From JBBQAA01 sp038276395 (GTDB taxonomy: Bacteria > Actinomycetota > Thermoleophilia > Solirubrobacterales > Solirubrobacteraceae), in NCBI GenBank assembly GCA_038276395.1, contig JBBQAA010000074.1, positions 124,001 to 188,000 of the forward strand: a DNA stretch of 64,000 nucleotides, in the 5' to 3' direction. Position 1 is the stretch's first letter, and every line of letters begins with the position of its first letter. The position numbers and the translations under genes are program-made. Under the pieces are notes generated by a model. It worked only from the letters and a program-made list of their open reading frames with translations, ran no database searches and was not told the origin of the DNA. This document shows, piece by piece, positions 32,304 through 40,016 of the stretch.

Positions 32304-33458
32304 ATGGCCTTCCTGCGCCCCGGTACGCGCCTTGAGTGGCTCGATCGCGCCGCGGCCCTCACGGTGCTCGGCATCGCCCTGCTCGAGGTCTTCGGCGCCG
32401 TCCGCACGCAGCACTGGAACGGCCCGGCGCCGGTGACGGCCGCGTTCGTGGTTGCGATATGCCTCCCGCTGGCGACGATCCGGCCGCGCCCGCTGCCCTC
32501 GATCCTCCTCTCCGCCGGGGCGTTCACGATCTACAACGGGGTCTGGGGCCAGCCGTCGTCCGCCGCCGCGGTCTTCATGATCATCCTCGTCGCCTTCGGC
32601 GCCGGGCGCTACCACGGGCCGCGCGCCCGCCTCGCCATGGGCGCCGTGCTCGCCATGGTCGTGGCCGGCGGCGCCCACGGCGAGTACCGGACGGTGGCCG
32701 ATCTGTTCTTCGTCGGAGGCATCGCGCTTGCCCCTTTCGCGGCCGGCCGGGTCGTGGCCAACCGCCAGCGTCTGGCCGAGCAGCTCCGCGCGCAGCAGCC
32801 GCTGATCGCGCGCGCGGCCGTGGTCGACGAGCGCGCCCGGATCGCCCGCGAGCTCCACGACGTCGTCGCCCACAGCGTGTCGGTCATGGTCATCCAGTCG
32901 GTGGCCGGGCGCCGGCTCCTGCGCCGTGACCCGGAGCGCGCCGAGGAGACGCTCGTCGCGGTCGAGACGACCGGCAAGGAGGCGCTCCGCGAGCTCAGGC
33001 GCCTGCTCGGCGTGCTCCGGACCGAGGACGACGACGGCGCGGTCGGGGTTCAGCCCCAGCCGGGGCTCGGCGATCTCGACGGGCTCGTCGCGAGCGTGGC
33101 CGAGAGCGGGGTGCGGGTCGACCTCGAGGTCGAGGGGGAGGCCGCTCCGCTCAGCCTGGGCGTCGATCTCGCCGCCTACCGGATCGTCCAGGAGGCGCTC
33201 ACCAACGTGATCCGTCACACGGGCGCGGACCGCGCGACCGTGCGCGTGACACGCGAACGACGCGCGGTCACGCTCGAGATCCTTGATGCCGGAGGGGCGT
33301 CCCGAGCCAACGGCCATGAGGCCGCCCTCGGCGGCGGCCATGGGCTGCCAGGCATGCGCGAGCGCGCCGCGCTCTACGGCGGCACGCTCGAGGCCGGTCC
33401 GCGGCCCGAGGGGGGCTACGGGGTCCGCGCCCGGCTCCCCGTCGAGCCGCCCGCCTGA
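32304..33458 (+). CDS. sensor histidine kinase, HisKA_3 type, copy 1
   Basis: A 384-residue membrane kinase. The N-terminal third contains about five to six hydrophobic helices without a recognisable extracellular sensor domain. The dimerisation/phosphoacceptor helix carries H185 (IARELHDVVAHSVSVMVIQ), and the ATPase domain ends with GGGHGLPGMRERAALYGG. These are marks of the NarL/LuxR-coupled kinases such as LiaS and DesK. The start could also be ATG 32268, which adds twelve residues. Its stop overlaps the response regulator ATG (TGATG). Signal unknown, possibly envelope state, given the exported barrel protein encoded divergently. Confidence 0.92.
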   Translation: MAFLRPGTRLEWLDRAAALTVLGIALLEVFGAVRTQHWNGPAPVTAAFVVAICLPLATIRPRPLPSILLSAGAFTIYNGVWGQPSSAAAVFMIILVAFGAGRYHGPRARLAMGAVLAMVVAGGAHGEYRTVADLFFVGGIALAPFAAGRVVANRQRLAEQLRAQQPLIARAAVVDERARIARELHDVVAHSVSVMVIQSVAGRRLLRRDPERAEETLVAVETTGKEALRELRRLLGVLRTEDDDGAVGVQPQPGLGDLDGLVASVAESGVRVDLEVEGEAAPLSLGVDLAAYRIVQEALTNVIRHTGADRATVRVTRERRAVTLEILDAGGASRANGHEAALGGGHGLPGMRERAALYGGTLEAGPRPEGGYGVRARLPVEPPA

Positions 33459-34105
33459 TGGCCATCCGGGTCCTCATCGCCGACGACCAGGCGCTCGTGC
33501 GCACGGGCTTTCGCCTGATCCTCGAGGCCGAGGATCACATCGAGGTCGTGGGCGAGGCGCCCGACGGCGAGCACGCGGTGGCGCTGGCCCGGAGGGTCGC
33601 GCCCGACGTCTGCCTCATGGACATCCGCATGCCGGTGATGGACGGGATCACCGCCACCCGGCGGATCGCCGAGCTGCCCGACCCGCCGCGCGTGGTCATG
33701 CTCACCACCTTCGAGCTCGACGAGTACGTGCTCGACGCGCTGCGCGCCGGCGCGAGCGGCTTCCTGCTCAAGGACGTCTCCGCCGCCGAGCTCGGCTCCG
33801 CCGTGCGGATCGTCGCCGGCGGCGACGCGCTGCTGGCGCCGCGCGTGACCAAGCGACTGATCGAGCGCTTCGAGCGCCTCCCCGGCGCGGCGTCGCCGCC
33901 GCCCGGGTGGGCGGAGCTCACCGAGCGGGAGCGAGAGGTGTTCGGGCTCGTCGCCGAGGGCCGCTCGAACGGCGAGATCGCGGGTGAGCTGTTCCTCTCC
34001 GAGCCGACGGTGAAGACCCACGTGGGCCGCCTCCTGCGCAAGCTCGGCGCCCGCGACCGCGTCCAGCTCGTCGTGCTCGCCTACCGCTGCGGCCTCGTCG
34101 GCTGA
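33458..34105 (+). CDS. LuxR/NarL-family response regulator, copy 1
   Basis: A 215-residue regulator. The receiver domain has the acidic pair at D9-D10, the phosphorylation site D55 (LMDIRMP) and the conserved lysine in GFLLKD. The C-terminal LuxR-type HTH begins LTEREREVFGLVAEGRSNGE and continues ELFLSEPTVKTHVGRLLRKL. Partner of the kinase directly upstream. It converges with glmM across only 27 bases, with no obvious terminator hairpin. Confidence 0.95.
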   Translation: MAIRVLIADDQALVRTGFRLILEAEDHIEVVGEAPDGEHAVALARRVAPDVCLMDIRMPVMDGITATRRIAELPDPPRVVMLTTFELDEYVLDALRAGASGFLLKDVSAAELGSAVRIVAGGDALLAPRVTKRLIERFERLPGAASPPPGWAELTEREREVFGLVAEGRSNGEIAGELFLSEPTVKTHVGRLLRKLGARDRVQLVVLAYRCGLVG

Positions 34106-34132
34106 GGCCCCTCGGACCCGCGCGGGCGCGCG

Positions 34133-35473
34133 CTACGTGCCGCCGATCGTCTCCTCGACCACGGCCACGAGCCGCGCGCACGCCGCATCGGCCTCCTCCT
34201 CCGAGGGCGCCTCGACCATCACCCGCACGAGCGGCTCGGTGCCGCTCGGGCGGACGAGCACGCGGCCGCGTCCCTCGAGCGCGGCCTGCTCGCGGGCCAC
34301 GGCGTCGGCGACGCCGTTTGACCGCTCCAGCGCGCCGCGCGCGGCGATCCGCACGTTGACGAGCCGCTGCGGCAGCTTCTCCATCGCGTGGCGGTCGGCC
34401 AGCGCGCCGTCGCCGAGGGCCTCGAGGGCCAGGAGCGCGGCGGCGATCCCGTCGCCGGAGGGGGCGAAGCCGAGGTCGATGATGTGCCCGGACTGCTCGC
34501 CGCCAAGGGTCCAGCCCCGCGCGATGAGCTCGGCGAGGACGTAGCGATCGCCCACGGGCGTCGTGGTCACAGCCACTCCGGCCTCCGCCATCGCGGTGTG
34601 GAAGCCGTAGTTCGTCATCACCGTGACCACGACACCGCCGCCGGGCAGGCGGTCCTGCGCGCGGAGGTGGAGCGCGGCGAGGGCGATCAGCTCGTCACCG
34701 TCGACCGTCTCGCCGCGCGGGTCGACGGCGAGCACGCGGTCGCCGTCCCCGTCGAAGGCGAAGGCGGCGTCGTGGCCGGCGAGCTCCGGGTGCCCGGCCA
34801 ACGCGACCAGGTGGGTCGAGCCGCAGCGGTCGTTGATGTTCCGGCCGTCTGGGCGATCGGCGAGCACGGTGACCGCGGCGCCGAGGCGGCGGAAGATCTC
34901 CGGCGCGGCGCGGTGGGTGGCGCCGTTCGCGCAGTCCAGGAGGATCCGCCGGCCCGAGAGGTCAAGCTCGCGGAAGCGCTCGTGCAGCGCCCGAACATAG
35001 TCCTCGAGGGCACCGTGCAGCGCCGCCGTGCGCCCGAACCTGAGAGGGGTCTGACCCCTCTCAGGGTTCTGGACGCGCGCCTCGATGTCCTCCTCGGCGG
35101 CGTCCGGCAGCTTCAGCGCGTCGGCGCCAAAGAGCTTTATTCCGTTGTCTCCGTAGGGGTTGTGGGAGGCGGAGATGACCGCGGCGAGCTCGAACCCGTG
35201 CCGCGCCAGCAGCAGCGGCGCGGCCGGGGTGGGCAGGACCCCGGCGGTGAAGACGTCCCCGCCCGCCGCGCACACCCCGGCGGCGAGCGCGGCCTCGAGC
35301 ATCGGCCCCGACTCCCGCGTGTCGCGGATGATGAGCACCCGCGGGCGCTCGATGCCGTCGACCTCGCGCTGGCGCTGCACCGCCGCGCGCCCGAGGGCGA
35401 GCGCGAGGTCGGCCGTGAGGACGGTCCCGGCGGCGCCCCTGACGCCGTCGGTCCCGAAGAGCTCGCGCCCCAA
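34133..35473 (-). CDS. glmM: phosphoglucosamine mutase
   Basis: Converts glucosamine-6-phosphate to glucosamine-1-phosphate, the step after GlmS. 446 residues with the four phosphohexomutase domains. The phosphoserine is S103 in ISASHNPYGDN, Mg is bound by FDGDGDRV, the sugar loop is GGEQSGHII, and the phosphate loop is VRPSGTEPLVRVM. The TTG start at 35473 lies four bases after the rpsI stop, so it is in the rplM-rpsI-glmM operon, a common actinobacterial order. Residues 137-145 are encoded by a perfect 27-base palindrome that looks like an insertion. Confidence 0.96.
   Translation of the reverse strand: MGRELFGTDGVRGAAGTVLTADLALALGRAAVQRQREVDGIERPRVLIIRDTRESGPMLEAALAAGVCAAGGDVFTAGVLPTPAAPLLLARHGFELAAVISASHNPYGDNGIKLFGADALKLPDAAEEDIEARVQNPERGQTPLRFGRTAALHGALEDYVRALHERFRELDLSGRRILLDCANGATHRAAPEIFRRLGAAVTVLADRPDGRNINDRCGSTHLVALAGHPELAGHDAAFAFDGDGDRVLAVDPRGETVDGDELIALAALHLRAQDRLPGGGVVVTVMTNYGFHTAMAEAGVAVTTTPVGDRYVLAELIARGWTLGGEQSGHIIDLGFAPSGDGIAAALLALEALGDGALADRHAMEKLPQRLVNVRIAARGALERSNGVADAVAREQAALEGRGRVLVRPSGTEPLVRVMVEAPSEEEADAACARLVAVVEETIGGT
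35039..35065. repeat. perfect 27-base palindrome inside glmM
   Basis: Arms CCTGAGAGGGGTC (35039-35051) and GACCCCTCTCAGG (35053-35065) around a single central T. On the coding strand it is exactly nine codons for PERGQTPLR, using CCT, AGG and GGT codons that are unusual in this GC-rich genome. Confidence 0.85.
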
Positions 35474-35476
35474 GGC

Positions 35477-36367
35477 TTAACGCTTGGAGAACTGCGGGCG
35501 CTTGCGGGCCTTCTTCAGCCCCGCCTTCTTGCGCTCCTTGACCCGGGAGTCGCGGGTGAGGAAGCCGCGGCGCTTGAGCTCCCCGCGCAGGTTCGGGTCG
35601 GCCTCGAGCAGCGCGCGGGCGATGCCGTGGCGCAGCGCGCCGGCCTGGGCGGAGACACCGCCACCGTGGATCTTCGCCACGACGTCCATGCGCTCCTCGT
35701 AGCCCACGGTCTCGAGCGGCTGGCGGATGACGTGCTGGAGGGTGAGGCGCGGGAAGAACGTGAAGAGGTCGCGCTCCCTGCGGTTCTCCATCCCCGTGAT
35801 CTGGAAGGCGCCGGTGCCCGGCTTCAGGTACACGCGGGCCACCGCGCTCTTGCGCTTGCCGGTGACGTAGCCGCGGCTCGGGTAGCGCGCGCCGGCGGCG
35901 AGGTCGATCGCCGCCTCGGCGATGCGCGCGGGCTCCTCGGCCTGCTCCTCGGCGGGCGCGGCCTTGTCGTCCTCGGTCGCGTAGGGATCGACGTCCTCGC
36001 TCGAGCCGGCAGTGGGGGCGTCGAGGACGATGTCCGGCACGAGGTCCGCGCCGGGGATCTCGGGCTTCTCGCGCGGGCGCTCGGGCAGCTCCTCCTCGGC
36101 CTCGGCGATCGCCTCGGCCTGGGTCTGCTCGGGCTCGCCCGGACCGAGCGGCTGCGTCTCCGGCGCCGGCGGAGCGTCGGCCTCCGGCTCCTGCGCGCGT
36201 ACGGGCGGTGCCGGGCGCTCGTCCTCTCCCACCTCGACCTTGGACGCATCGCCGGCGGCGTCCGCCGCGGGCGACGCAGTGGGCTCCCCGGCGACGGCCT
36301 CGGCCTCCTCCGGGGTCTCCGGCGCCTCGGCGTCGGTCGGGGTTTCGTCGGGCGGGGTCTCGCTCAC
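35477..36367 (-). CDS. rpsI: 30S ribosomal protein S9 with long acidic N-terminal extension
   Basis: The last about 130 residues are a standard S9: GYVTGKRKSAVARVYLKPG, AKIHGGGVSAQAGALRHGIA and the basic tail ending KKARKRPQFSKR that reaches the ribosomal P site. In front are about 160 residues with no ribosomal counterpart, strongly acidic and rich in Pro, Ala, Glu and Thr, without hydrophobic helices. Total 296 residues against about 130-170 in most bacteria. The GTG at 36367 overlaps the rplM stop (GTGA). The base composition and frame are continuous, and no internal start with a ribosome binding site is evident, though cleavage or an internal start cannot be excluded. Confidence 0.93.
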   Translation of the reverse strand: MSETPPDETPTDAEAPETPEEAEAVAGEPTASPAADAAGDASKVEVGEDERPAPPVRAQEPEADAPPAPETQPLGPGEPEQTQAEAIAEAEEELPERPREKPEIPGADLVPDIVLDAPTAGSSEDVDPYATEDDKAAPAEEQAEEPARIAEAAIDLAAGARYPSRGYVTGKRKSAVARVYLKPGTGAFQITGMENRRERDLFTFFPRLTLQHVIRQPLETVGYEERMDVVAKIHGGGVSAQAGALRHGIARALLEADPNLRGELKRRGFLTRDSRVKERKKAGLKKARKRPQFSKR

Positions 36368-36801
36368 CGGGTCTTGATCTCCAGAGGTCGGGGCTGCTGG
36401 GCCTGATGCGGGTGCTCGGACCCGGCGTAGATCTTCAGCTTCGTCAGCTGCTTGCGGCCGAGGCGCGTGCGCGGGACCATCCCCTTGACGGCGTGGCGGA
36501 TGACCTCCTCGGGGCGGCGGCGGAGCTGCTCCTCGAGCGTGCGCGAGCGGATGCCGCCCGGGTAGCCCGAGTGGCGGTAGTAGCGCTTCTCCGCCCGCTT
36601 GTTGCCGGTCACCGCGACCTTCTCGCAGTTGATGACGACGACGAAGTCGCCGGTGTCGACGTGCGGGGTGTAGGTCGGCTTGCGCTTGCCGCGCAGCACG
36701 TCGGCGATCTGCGTGGCGAGCCGGCCCAGGGTCTGGCCCGAGGCGTCGACGAGCACCCAGTTGCGTTCGCGGTCGTTGGCGTTGGCGACGTAGGTCTTCA
36801 T
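36364..36801 (-). CDS. rplM: 50S ribosomal protein L13
   Basis: A 145-residue L13 with its conserved parts: WVLVDASGQTLGRLAT, GDFVVVINCEKVAVTG, YYRHSGYPGGIRS and AVKGMVPRTRLGR. Length is normal. The ATG at 36801 has a 54-base leader after a TATAGT box (36861-36856), longer than most genes here, which leaves room for the autoregulation known for L13/S9 operons; no specific leader structure is recognised. First gene of rplM-rpsI-glmM. Confidence 0.97.
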   Translation of the reverse strand: MKTYVANANDRERNWVLVDASGQTLGRLATQIADVLRGKRKPTYTPHVDTGDFVVVINCEKVAVTGNKRAEKRYYRHSGYPGGIRSRTLEEQLRRRPEEVIRHAVKGMVPRTRLGRKQLTKLKIYAGSEHPHQAQQPRPLEIKTR

Positions 36802-36855
36802 GGCGCGAAGGAAACGCCTCCGGCACCGGGAATCCGGCCCGTGAGGCGGCCGCTC

Positions 36856-36861
36856 ACTATA
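36856..36861 (-). promoter_or_regulatory. -10 promoter box of the rplM operon
   Basis: TATAGT on the reverse strand, giving a leader of roughly 50 bases. Back to back with the forward TACTCT at 36900. Confidence 0.55.
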
Positions 36862-36899
36862 GGAAAGCCCTGAAAACGCGCGACCTCCGGCGGGGCGGC

Positions 36900-36905
36900 T
36901 ACTCT
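36900..36905 (+). promoter_or_regulatory. -10 promoter box of the riboswitch-M23 transcript
   Basis: TACTCT; transcription would begin about 36911, exactly at the first paired base of the riboswitch. Confidence 0.5.
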
Positions 36906-36910
36906 CCCCC

Positions 36911-37050
36911 GCTGTCACACCGCCGAATCCGCGGGCCTCCGGGCCCGGGGAGCGGGGGACCCGCGGCCATGGACCACATGGCGGGGGCGAATCCGGGCCT
37001 CTGCCCGGTAGCGCGCGCAGCGCGAGCCCGACAGCTAACCCCGTAGGCGA
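36911..37050 (+). ncRNA. cyclic di-AMP riboswitch (ydaO-yuaA type)
   Basis: The conserved core of the ydaO/yuaA class is readable in order: GCCGAATCC (36922-36930), GGAGCGGGGGACCC (36949-36962), GGGGGCGAATCCGGG (36982-36996) and CCCGACAGCTAACCCCGTAG (37027-37046). The closing stem forms between GCTGTC (36911-36916) and GACAGC (37030-37035). Downstream, AACCCC (37037-37042) can pair with GGGGTT (37063-37068), covering the GAGGGG that could serve as ribosome binding site, so ligand binding may control translation. This class senses c-di-AMP and in actinobacteria commonly precedes cell-wall hydrolase genes, as here. Known for the class: binding usually turns expression off. Confidence 0.9.
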
Positions 37051-37081
37051 GAAACGACGACGAGGGGTTGCCGCCGCGCGC

Positions 37082-38272
37082 ATGCACGGTCTGACGAGGA
37101 CGACGATCGGAATCTGCACGGCGGCCGCCGTGCTCGCGCCCGGCCCCCGGGCGGACGACGGCGGCGCGGCGCCGAGCCCGGCCCCGATCGTCTCCGGCGC
37201 GGCGTGCCGCGCGGCCTGCCCCGCGCTCGACGCGGCGGGCCCGGGCGCGCTCGTGCGCGTGGGCGGGCAGAACCTCGCGGGCACGGCGCGGATCGTGTTC
37301 CTCGGCAGGCGCGGATCCAAGGACGACGTGAGCGCCGCGCCCCGCCGGCGCGGCGAGCGGTTCGCCGAGGTCGTCGTGCCCGAGGGCGCTCGCACCGGTC
37401 CGATCGCGGCCCTGAGCGCCGACGGCCAGGCCTCCACGCCGACCCGCTCCCCGCTGATCCTCCTGCCCGCCGACGGCCCGAAGGCGCCGCGCCCCCGCGC
37501 GGGAGGCTCGCCGTACGTCGACACCGCCGTCGCCTCCTCCCGCGTGTACTTCTTCGGGCGGGGGCGCGCCCGTCTGCGCTACCTCGTCCGGGGCGCGAAG
37601 CCGCGCGCCCTGCGCATCGACCTCGTGCGCCTGGCCGACCGGCGCTCGGTGCACCACTGGCTCCTGCCGGACGCCGCGCCCGGCCTCGCGCGCTCGGTGT
37701 CGTGGGACGGCACGGTCCACGGCCGCACCGCGCCCGCCGGCCGCTACGAGTTCCGCGTCGCCGTCGGCCCGAGCGCGCTCGCCCGCTCGGCGGGCGCCGG
37801 CGCACCGCCGCCCGCGGACGCGACGCGCGCCGGGGGCTTCGCCTTCCTCGCCGCCATCTTCCCCATCCGCGGCCGCCACTCGGTCAGCTCGGGCGCCGGC
37901 CGCTTCGGCGCGCCCCGGGCGGGCCACCGGCACGAGGGCCAGGACACCTTCGCCGCCTGCGGCACGCCGCTCGTGGCCGCCGTGGGCGGACGGGTTCGCT
38001 ACGCCGGCTACCAGGGCGCGGCCGGGAACTACCTCGTCATCGACGCCGCCGGCACCGGCGTCGACATGGTCTACGACCACCTGCGCTCCCCCGCGCCCGT
38101 GCGCACGGGCCAGCGGGTCTACACCGGCCAGCGCATCGGCGAGGTCGGGCAGACGGGCGACGCCACCGCCTGCCACCTGCACTTCGAGCTGTGGTCCGCC
38201 CCCGGGTGGTACCGCGGCGGGCGGCCCTTCGACCCGCTGCCGACGCTGCGGGCCTGGGACGCAGTCTCCTGA
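37082..38272 (+). CDS. secreted M23 (LytM) family peptidase under c-di-AMP riboswitch
   Basis: A 396-residue exported protein. A weak signal peptide covers about residues 1-25. An IPT/TIG-like beta domain follows (GALVRVGGQNLAGTARIVFLG), then a FlgD-type Ig-like segment (WDGTVHGRTAPAGRYEFRVA) and a C-terminal LytM domain (about 285-385). The zinc ligands are in HRHEGQDTF (HxxxD) and HLHFEL (HxH), so the metallopeptidase site is complete. Likely cuts peptidoglycan cross-bridges. The riboswitch just upstream ties it to c-di-AMP, the signal of osmotic and wall stress. Confidence 0.92.
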   Translation: MHGLTRTTIGICTAAAVLAPGPRADDGGAAPSPAPIVSGAACRAACPALDAAGPGALVRVGGQNLAGTARIVFLGRRGSKDDVSAAPRRRGERFAEVVVPEGARTGPIAALSADGQASTPTRSPLILLPADGPKAPRPRAGGSPYVDTAVASSRVYFFGRGRARLRYLVRGAKPRALRIDLVRLADRRSVHHWLLPDAAPGLARSVSWDGTVHGRTAPAGRYEFRVAVGPSALARSAGAGAPPPADATRAGGFAFLAAIFPIRGRHSVSSGAGRFGAPRAGHRHEGQDTFAACGTPLVAAVGGRVRYAGYQGAAGNYLVIDAAGTGVDMVYDHLRSPAPVRTGQRVYTGQRIGEVGQTGDATACHLHFELWSAPGWYRGGRPFDPLPTLRAWDAVS

Positions 38273-38312
38273 CGTCCTGGCCGGGGCGGGAGAAAGGCGT
38301 ATCGCCGCGAGA

Positions 38313-38318
38313 TATACT
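38313..38318 (+). promoter_or_regulatory. -10 promoter box of the VapBC-type locus
   Basis: TATACT, six bases before GTG 38325. Confidence 0.6.
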
Positions 38319-38324
38319 CGCGGC

Positions 38325-38579
38325 GTGGCAAAGGTGCTGATCTCCATCCCCGACGCGCTGCTCGAGCGCGTCGACCGCGAGGCAGGCCGGCGCGGCGCGA
38401 CCCGCAGCGGCTTTCTCCAGCACGCCGCCCAGCGCGAGCTGGGCTGGCCCGATCCGGTCGCGCTCGATGCGGCCCTTCGGCGCGGGCGAGCCGCGCTCGC
38501 CGGGAGCGAGCGATTCGAGTCCGCCGATCTCATCCGCGAGGATCGTGATGCCCGCGACGCCCGCGATCGACGTCGTTAG
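38325..38579 (+). CDS. ribbon-helix-helix antitoxin (VapB/CopG type)
   Basis: An 84-residue protein starting AKVLISIPDALLERVDREA, followed by RSGFLQHAAQRELG: the strand-helix-helix of the Arc/CopG DNA-binding fold. The charged C-terminal half (ADLIREDRDARD) is the usual toxin-binding tail. The 3' end overlaps the PIN-domain gene by 32 bases, as in many type II TA pairs. TATACT six bases before the GTG indicates a leaderless autoregulated operon. Confidence 0.85.
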   Translation: MAKVLISIPDALLERVDREAGRRGATRSGFLQHAAQRELGWPDPVALDAALRRGRAALAGSERFESADLIREDRDARDARDRRR

Positions 38580-38988
38580 CGACGCGAACGTCGCGCTCAA
38601 GTGGTTCCACGCCGAAGGCGAGGAGGAGGTCGCGCCCGCCCGCGCGCTGCTCGCCGGCCACCGGAACCGCACGGTCGCCCTCAGCATCCTCGACCTCACG
38701 CCCTACGAGGTCGGCAACGCGCTGCTCCGCGGTCGGCTCGCGATCCGAGCCGACCGCGTCGCCGTCGTGCTCGCCGCCCTCCGCGAGATCTGCCCGGCGA
38801 TCGCGCCCACCGCCGAGGACCTCGCCGAGGCGGCGGCGCTGGCCGAGCAGCACGAGCTCACCCTCTACGACGCGGCCTACGCCGCGGTCTCCCGGCGCCG
38901 CGGCGCACAGCTCGTCACGCTCGACCGCGAGCTGCTCCGCGCCGGCCTCGGTCGACGGCCGAGCGAGCTGCTGGCGGAGTTGCCCTGA
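38548..38988 (+). CDS. PIN-domain toxin (VapC type)
   Basis: A 146-residue PIN-domain ribonuclease. Acidic active-site residues are present: D in VVSDANVALKWF, E in PYEVGNALL, and D in LTLYDAAYAAVS with a final D in LVTLDREL. The start is ATG 38548 or the adjacent GTG 38545. Partner of the antitoxin just upstream. In contrast to the PIN gene at 41836, this one appears intact. Confidence 0.87.
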   Translation: MPATPAIDVVSDANVALKWFHAEGEEEVAPARALLAGHRNRTVALSILDLTPYEVGNALLRGRLAIRADRVAVVLAALREICPAIAPTAEDLAEAAALAEQHELTLYDAAYAAVSRRRGAQLVTLDRELLRAGLGRRPSELLAELP

Positions 38989-39110
38989 CCGTCCCGTCTC
39001 TTCCGCTCACGACCCACCCCGCGCCGGGACCACCAGCCGGCCGGGCCCCGGAAGGTGGAGCGAGGAAGGAGGCGCGCACGAGCGCCCACCACCACGAACG
39101 CGTGCCCCCG

Positions 39111-39305
39111 TCAACGCCCGGCCCGCACCCGGCGCGCAAGGACCACGGCGAGCAGGACGAGCAGCGTCACGGCGGCGATCACCCCGGCGAGGAAGAACAC
39201 GACCGAGACGTCGTGCCTCGTGCCCGGGCTGTCCTGGCCGAACGCGGTGTTCTCGAGGATCCAGACCACGATGACCGCGGCGCAGACGGCGATGGGCGCG
39301 CGCAT
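39111..39305 (-). CDS. small two-helix membrane protein
   Basis: Sixty-four residues with two hydrophobic helices separated by a short loop (GQDSPGTRHD) and a basic tail (ARRVRAGR). The ATG at 39305 shares its first base with the stop of the upstream barrel-protein gene, so it is co-translated. No family recognised. The first module copy at 31685 has no counterpart. Confidence 0.6.
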   Translation of the reverse strand: MRAPIAVCAAVIVVWILENTAFGQDSPGTRHDVSVVFFLAGVIAAVTLLVLLAVVLARRVRAGR

Positions 39306-39793
39306 CAGCGGGGGCCCGCGAGCCGGACGGTGGCGCGCTCGCTGCCGTGCGGGCCGGGGACGATGTGGACGGTCCCGCGCGCCCCGGCGTAGCGGCCGGT
39401 GCCGCCGACGACGGCCATCGAGAAGCGGGCGACCGTGGCGTGGCCGCCGGTGGTGACGAGCTGGCCGCCGTGCAGAAAGACGATCACCGTGCTCTGCTCG
39501 GAGCCGTGGCTCGCGGTCCCGGCGACGAGCTCGGTCGTGAGGGTGAAGCTCCCGAGACGGCGGCCCGCCGGATCGGTGATCCTCCCGTGCTCGAAGAACT
39601 GATCCCCGGGTGAGATCCCCTGAGGCTTGTTGTCGACGGCGCCGCCACCGGTCGCCCGCGCGACGAGCTCGAGCGTGCGGACCGCGCGGGCGGCGCGGGG
39701 ATGGGGATTCGAGCCGTCGGCGTGGGCGACGGCGATCGCGCCGGCGGGGGCGAGCGCGGCCGCGGCGGCGGCGAGTAGGGCACGGCGGGACAT
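39305..39793 (-). CDS. secreted allene-oxide-cyclase-barrel-like protein, copy 2
   Basis: A 162-residue exported protein with a signal peptide ending about residue 26 (IAVAHADG). The barrel signals are GDQFFEHGRIT, GSFTLTTELV and VVGGTGRYAGARGTVHI, aligning with VTGGTGAYARARGTLT of copy 1. Divergent from histidine kinase copy 2 and followed by a small membrane protein. Enzymatic activity is doubtful; a ligand-binding or structural envelope role is possible. Confidence 0.75.
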   Translation of the reverse strand: MSRRALLAAAAAALAPAGAIAVAHADGSNPHPRAARAVRTLELVARATGGGAVDNKPQGISPGDQFFEHGRITDPAGRRLGSFTLTTELVAGTASHGSEQSTVIVFLHGGQLVTTGGHATVARFSMAVVGGTGRYAGARGTVHIVPGPHGSERATVRLAGPR

Positions 39794-40004
39794 CAGGGCC
39801 TCCTTGTCGGGGTTCGCCGACGGTCGCCGGCCCTTCGGCAAGCTAAATGCCCGCCCGACCGTTTTCGTCGGCCGGCCGAGCGATGCGAGGCCGCCGCGCG
39901 GCCGGTCTTCGGCGTGGCGTCTGTCCTTCTCGTGGCCGCCCGGCGGCGCCGCGCGGCCGATCCAGATCCCCCGCGCGGCCGATGCGAGGCCCCTTCCGGG
40001 GAGA

Positions 40005-40010
40005 TACGGT
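40005..40010 (+). promoter_or_regulatory. -10 promoter box of two-component operon 2
   Basis: TACGGT, six bases before GTG 40017, and the basis for choosing that start. Confidence 0.5.
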
Positions 40011-40016
40011 TCGCCG

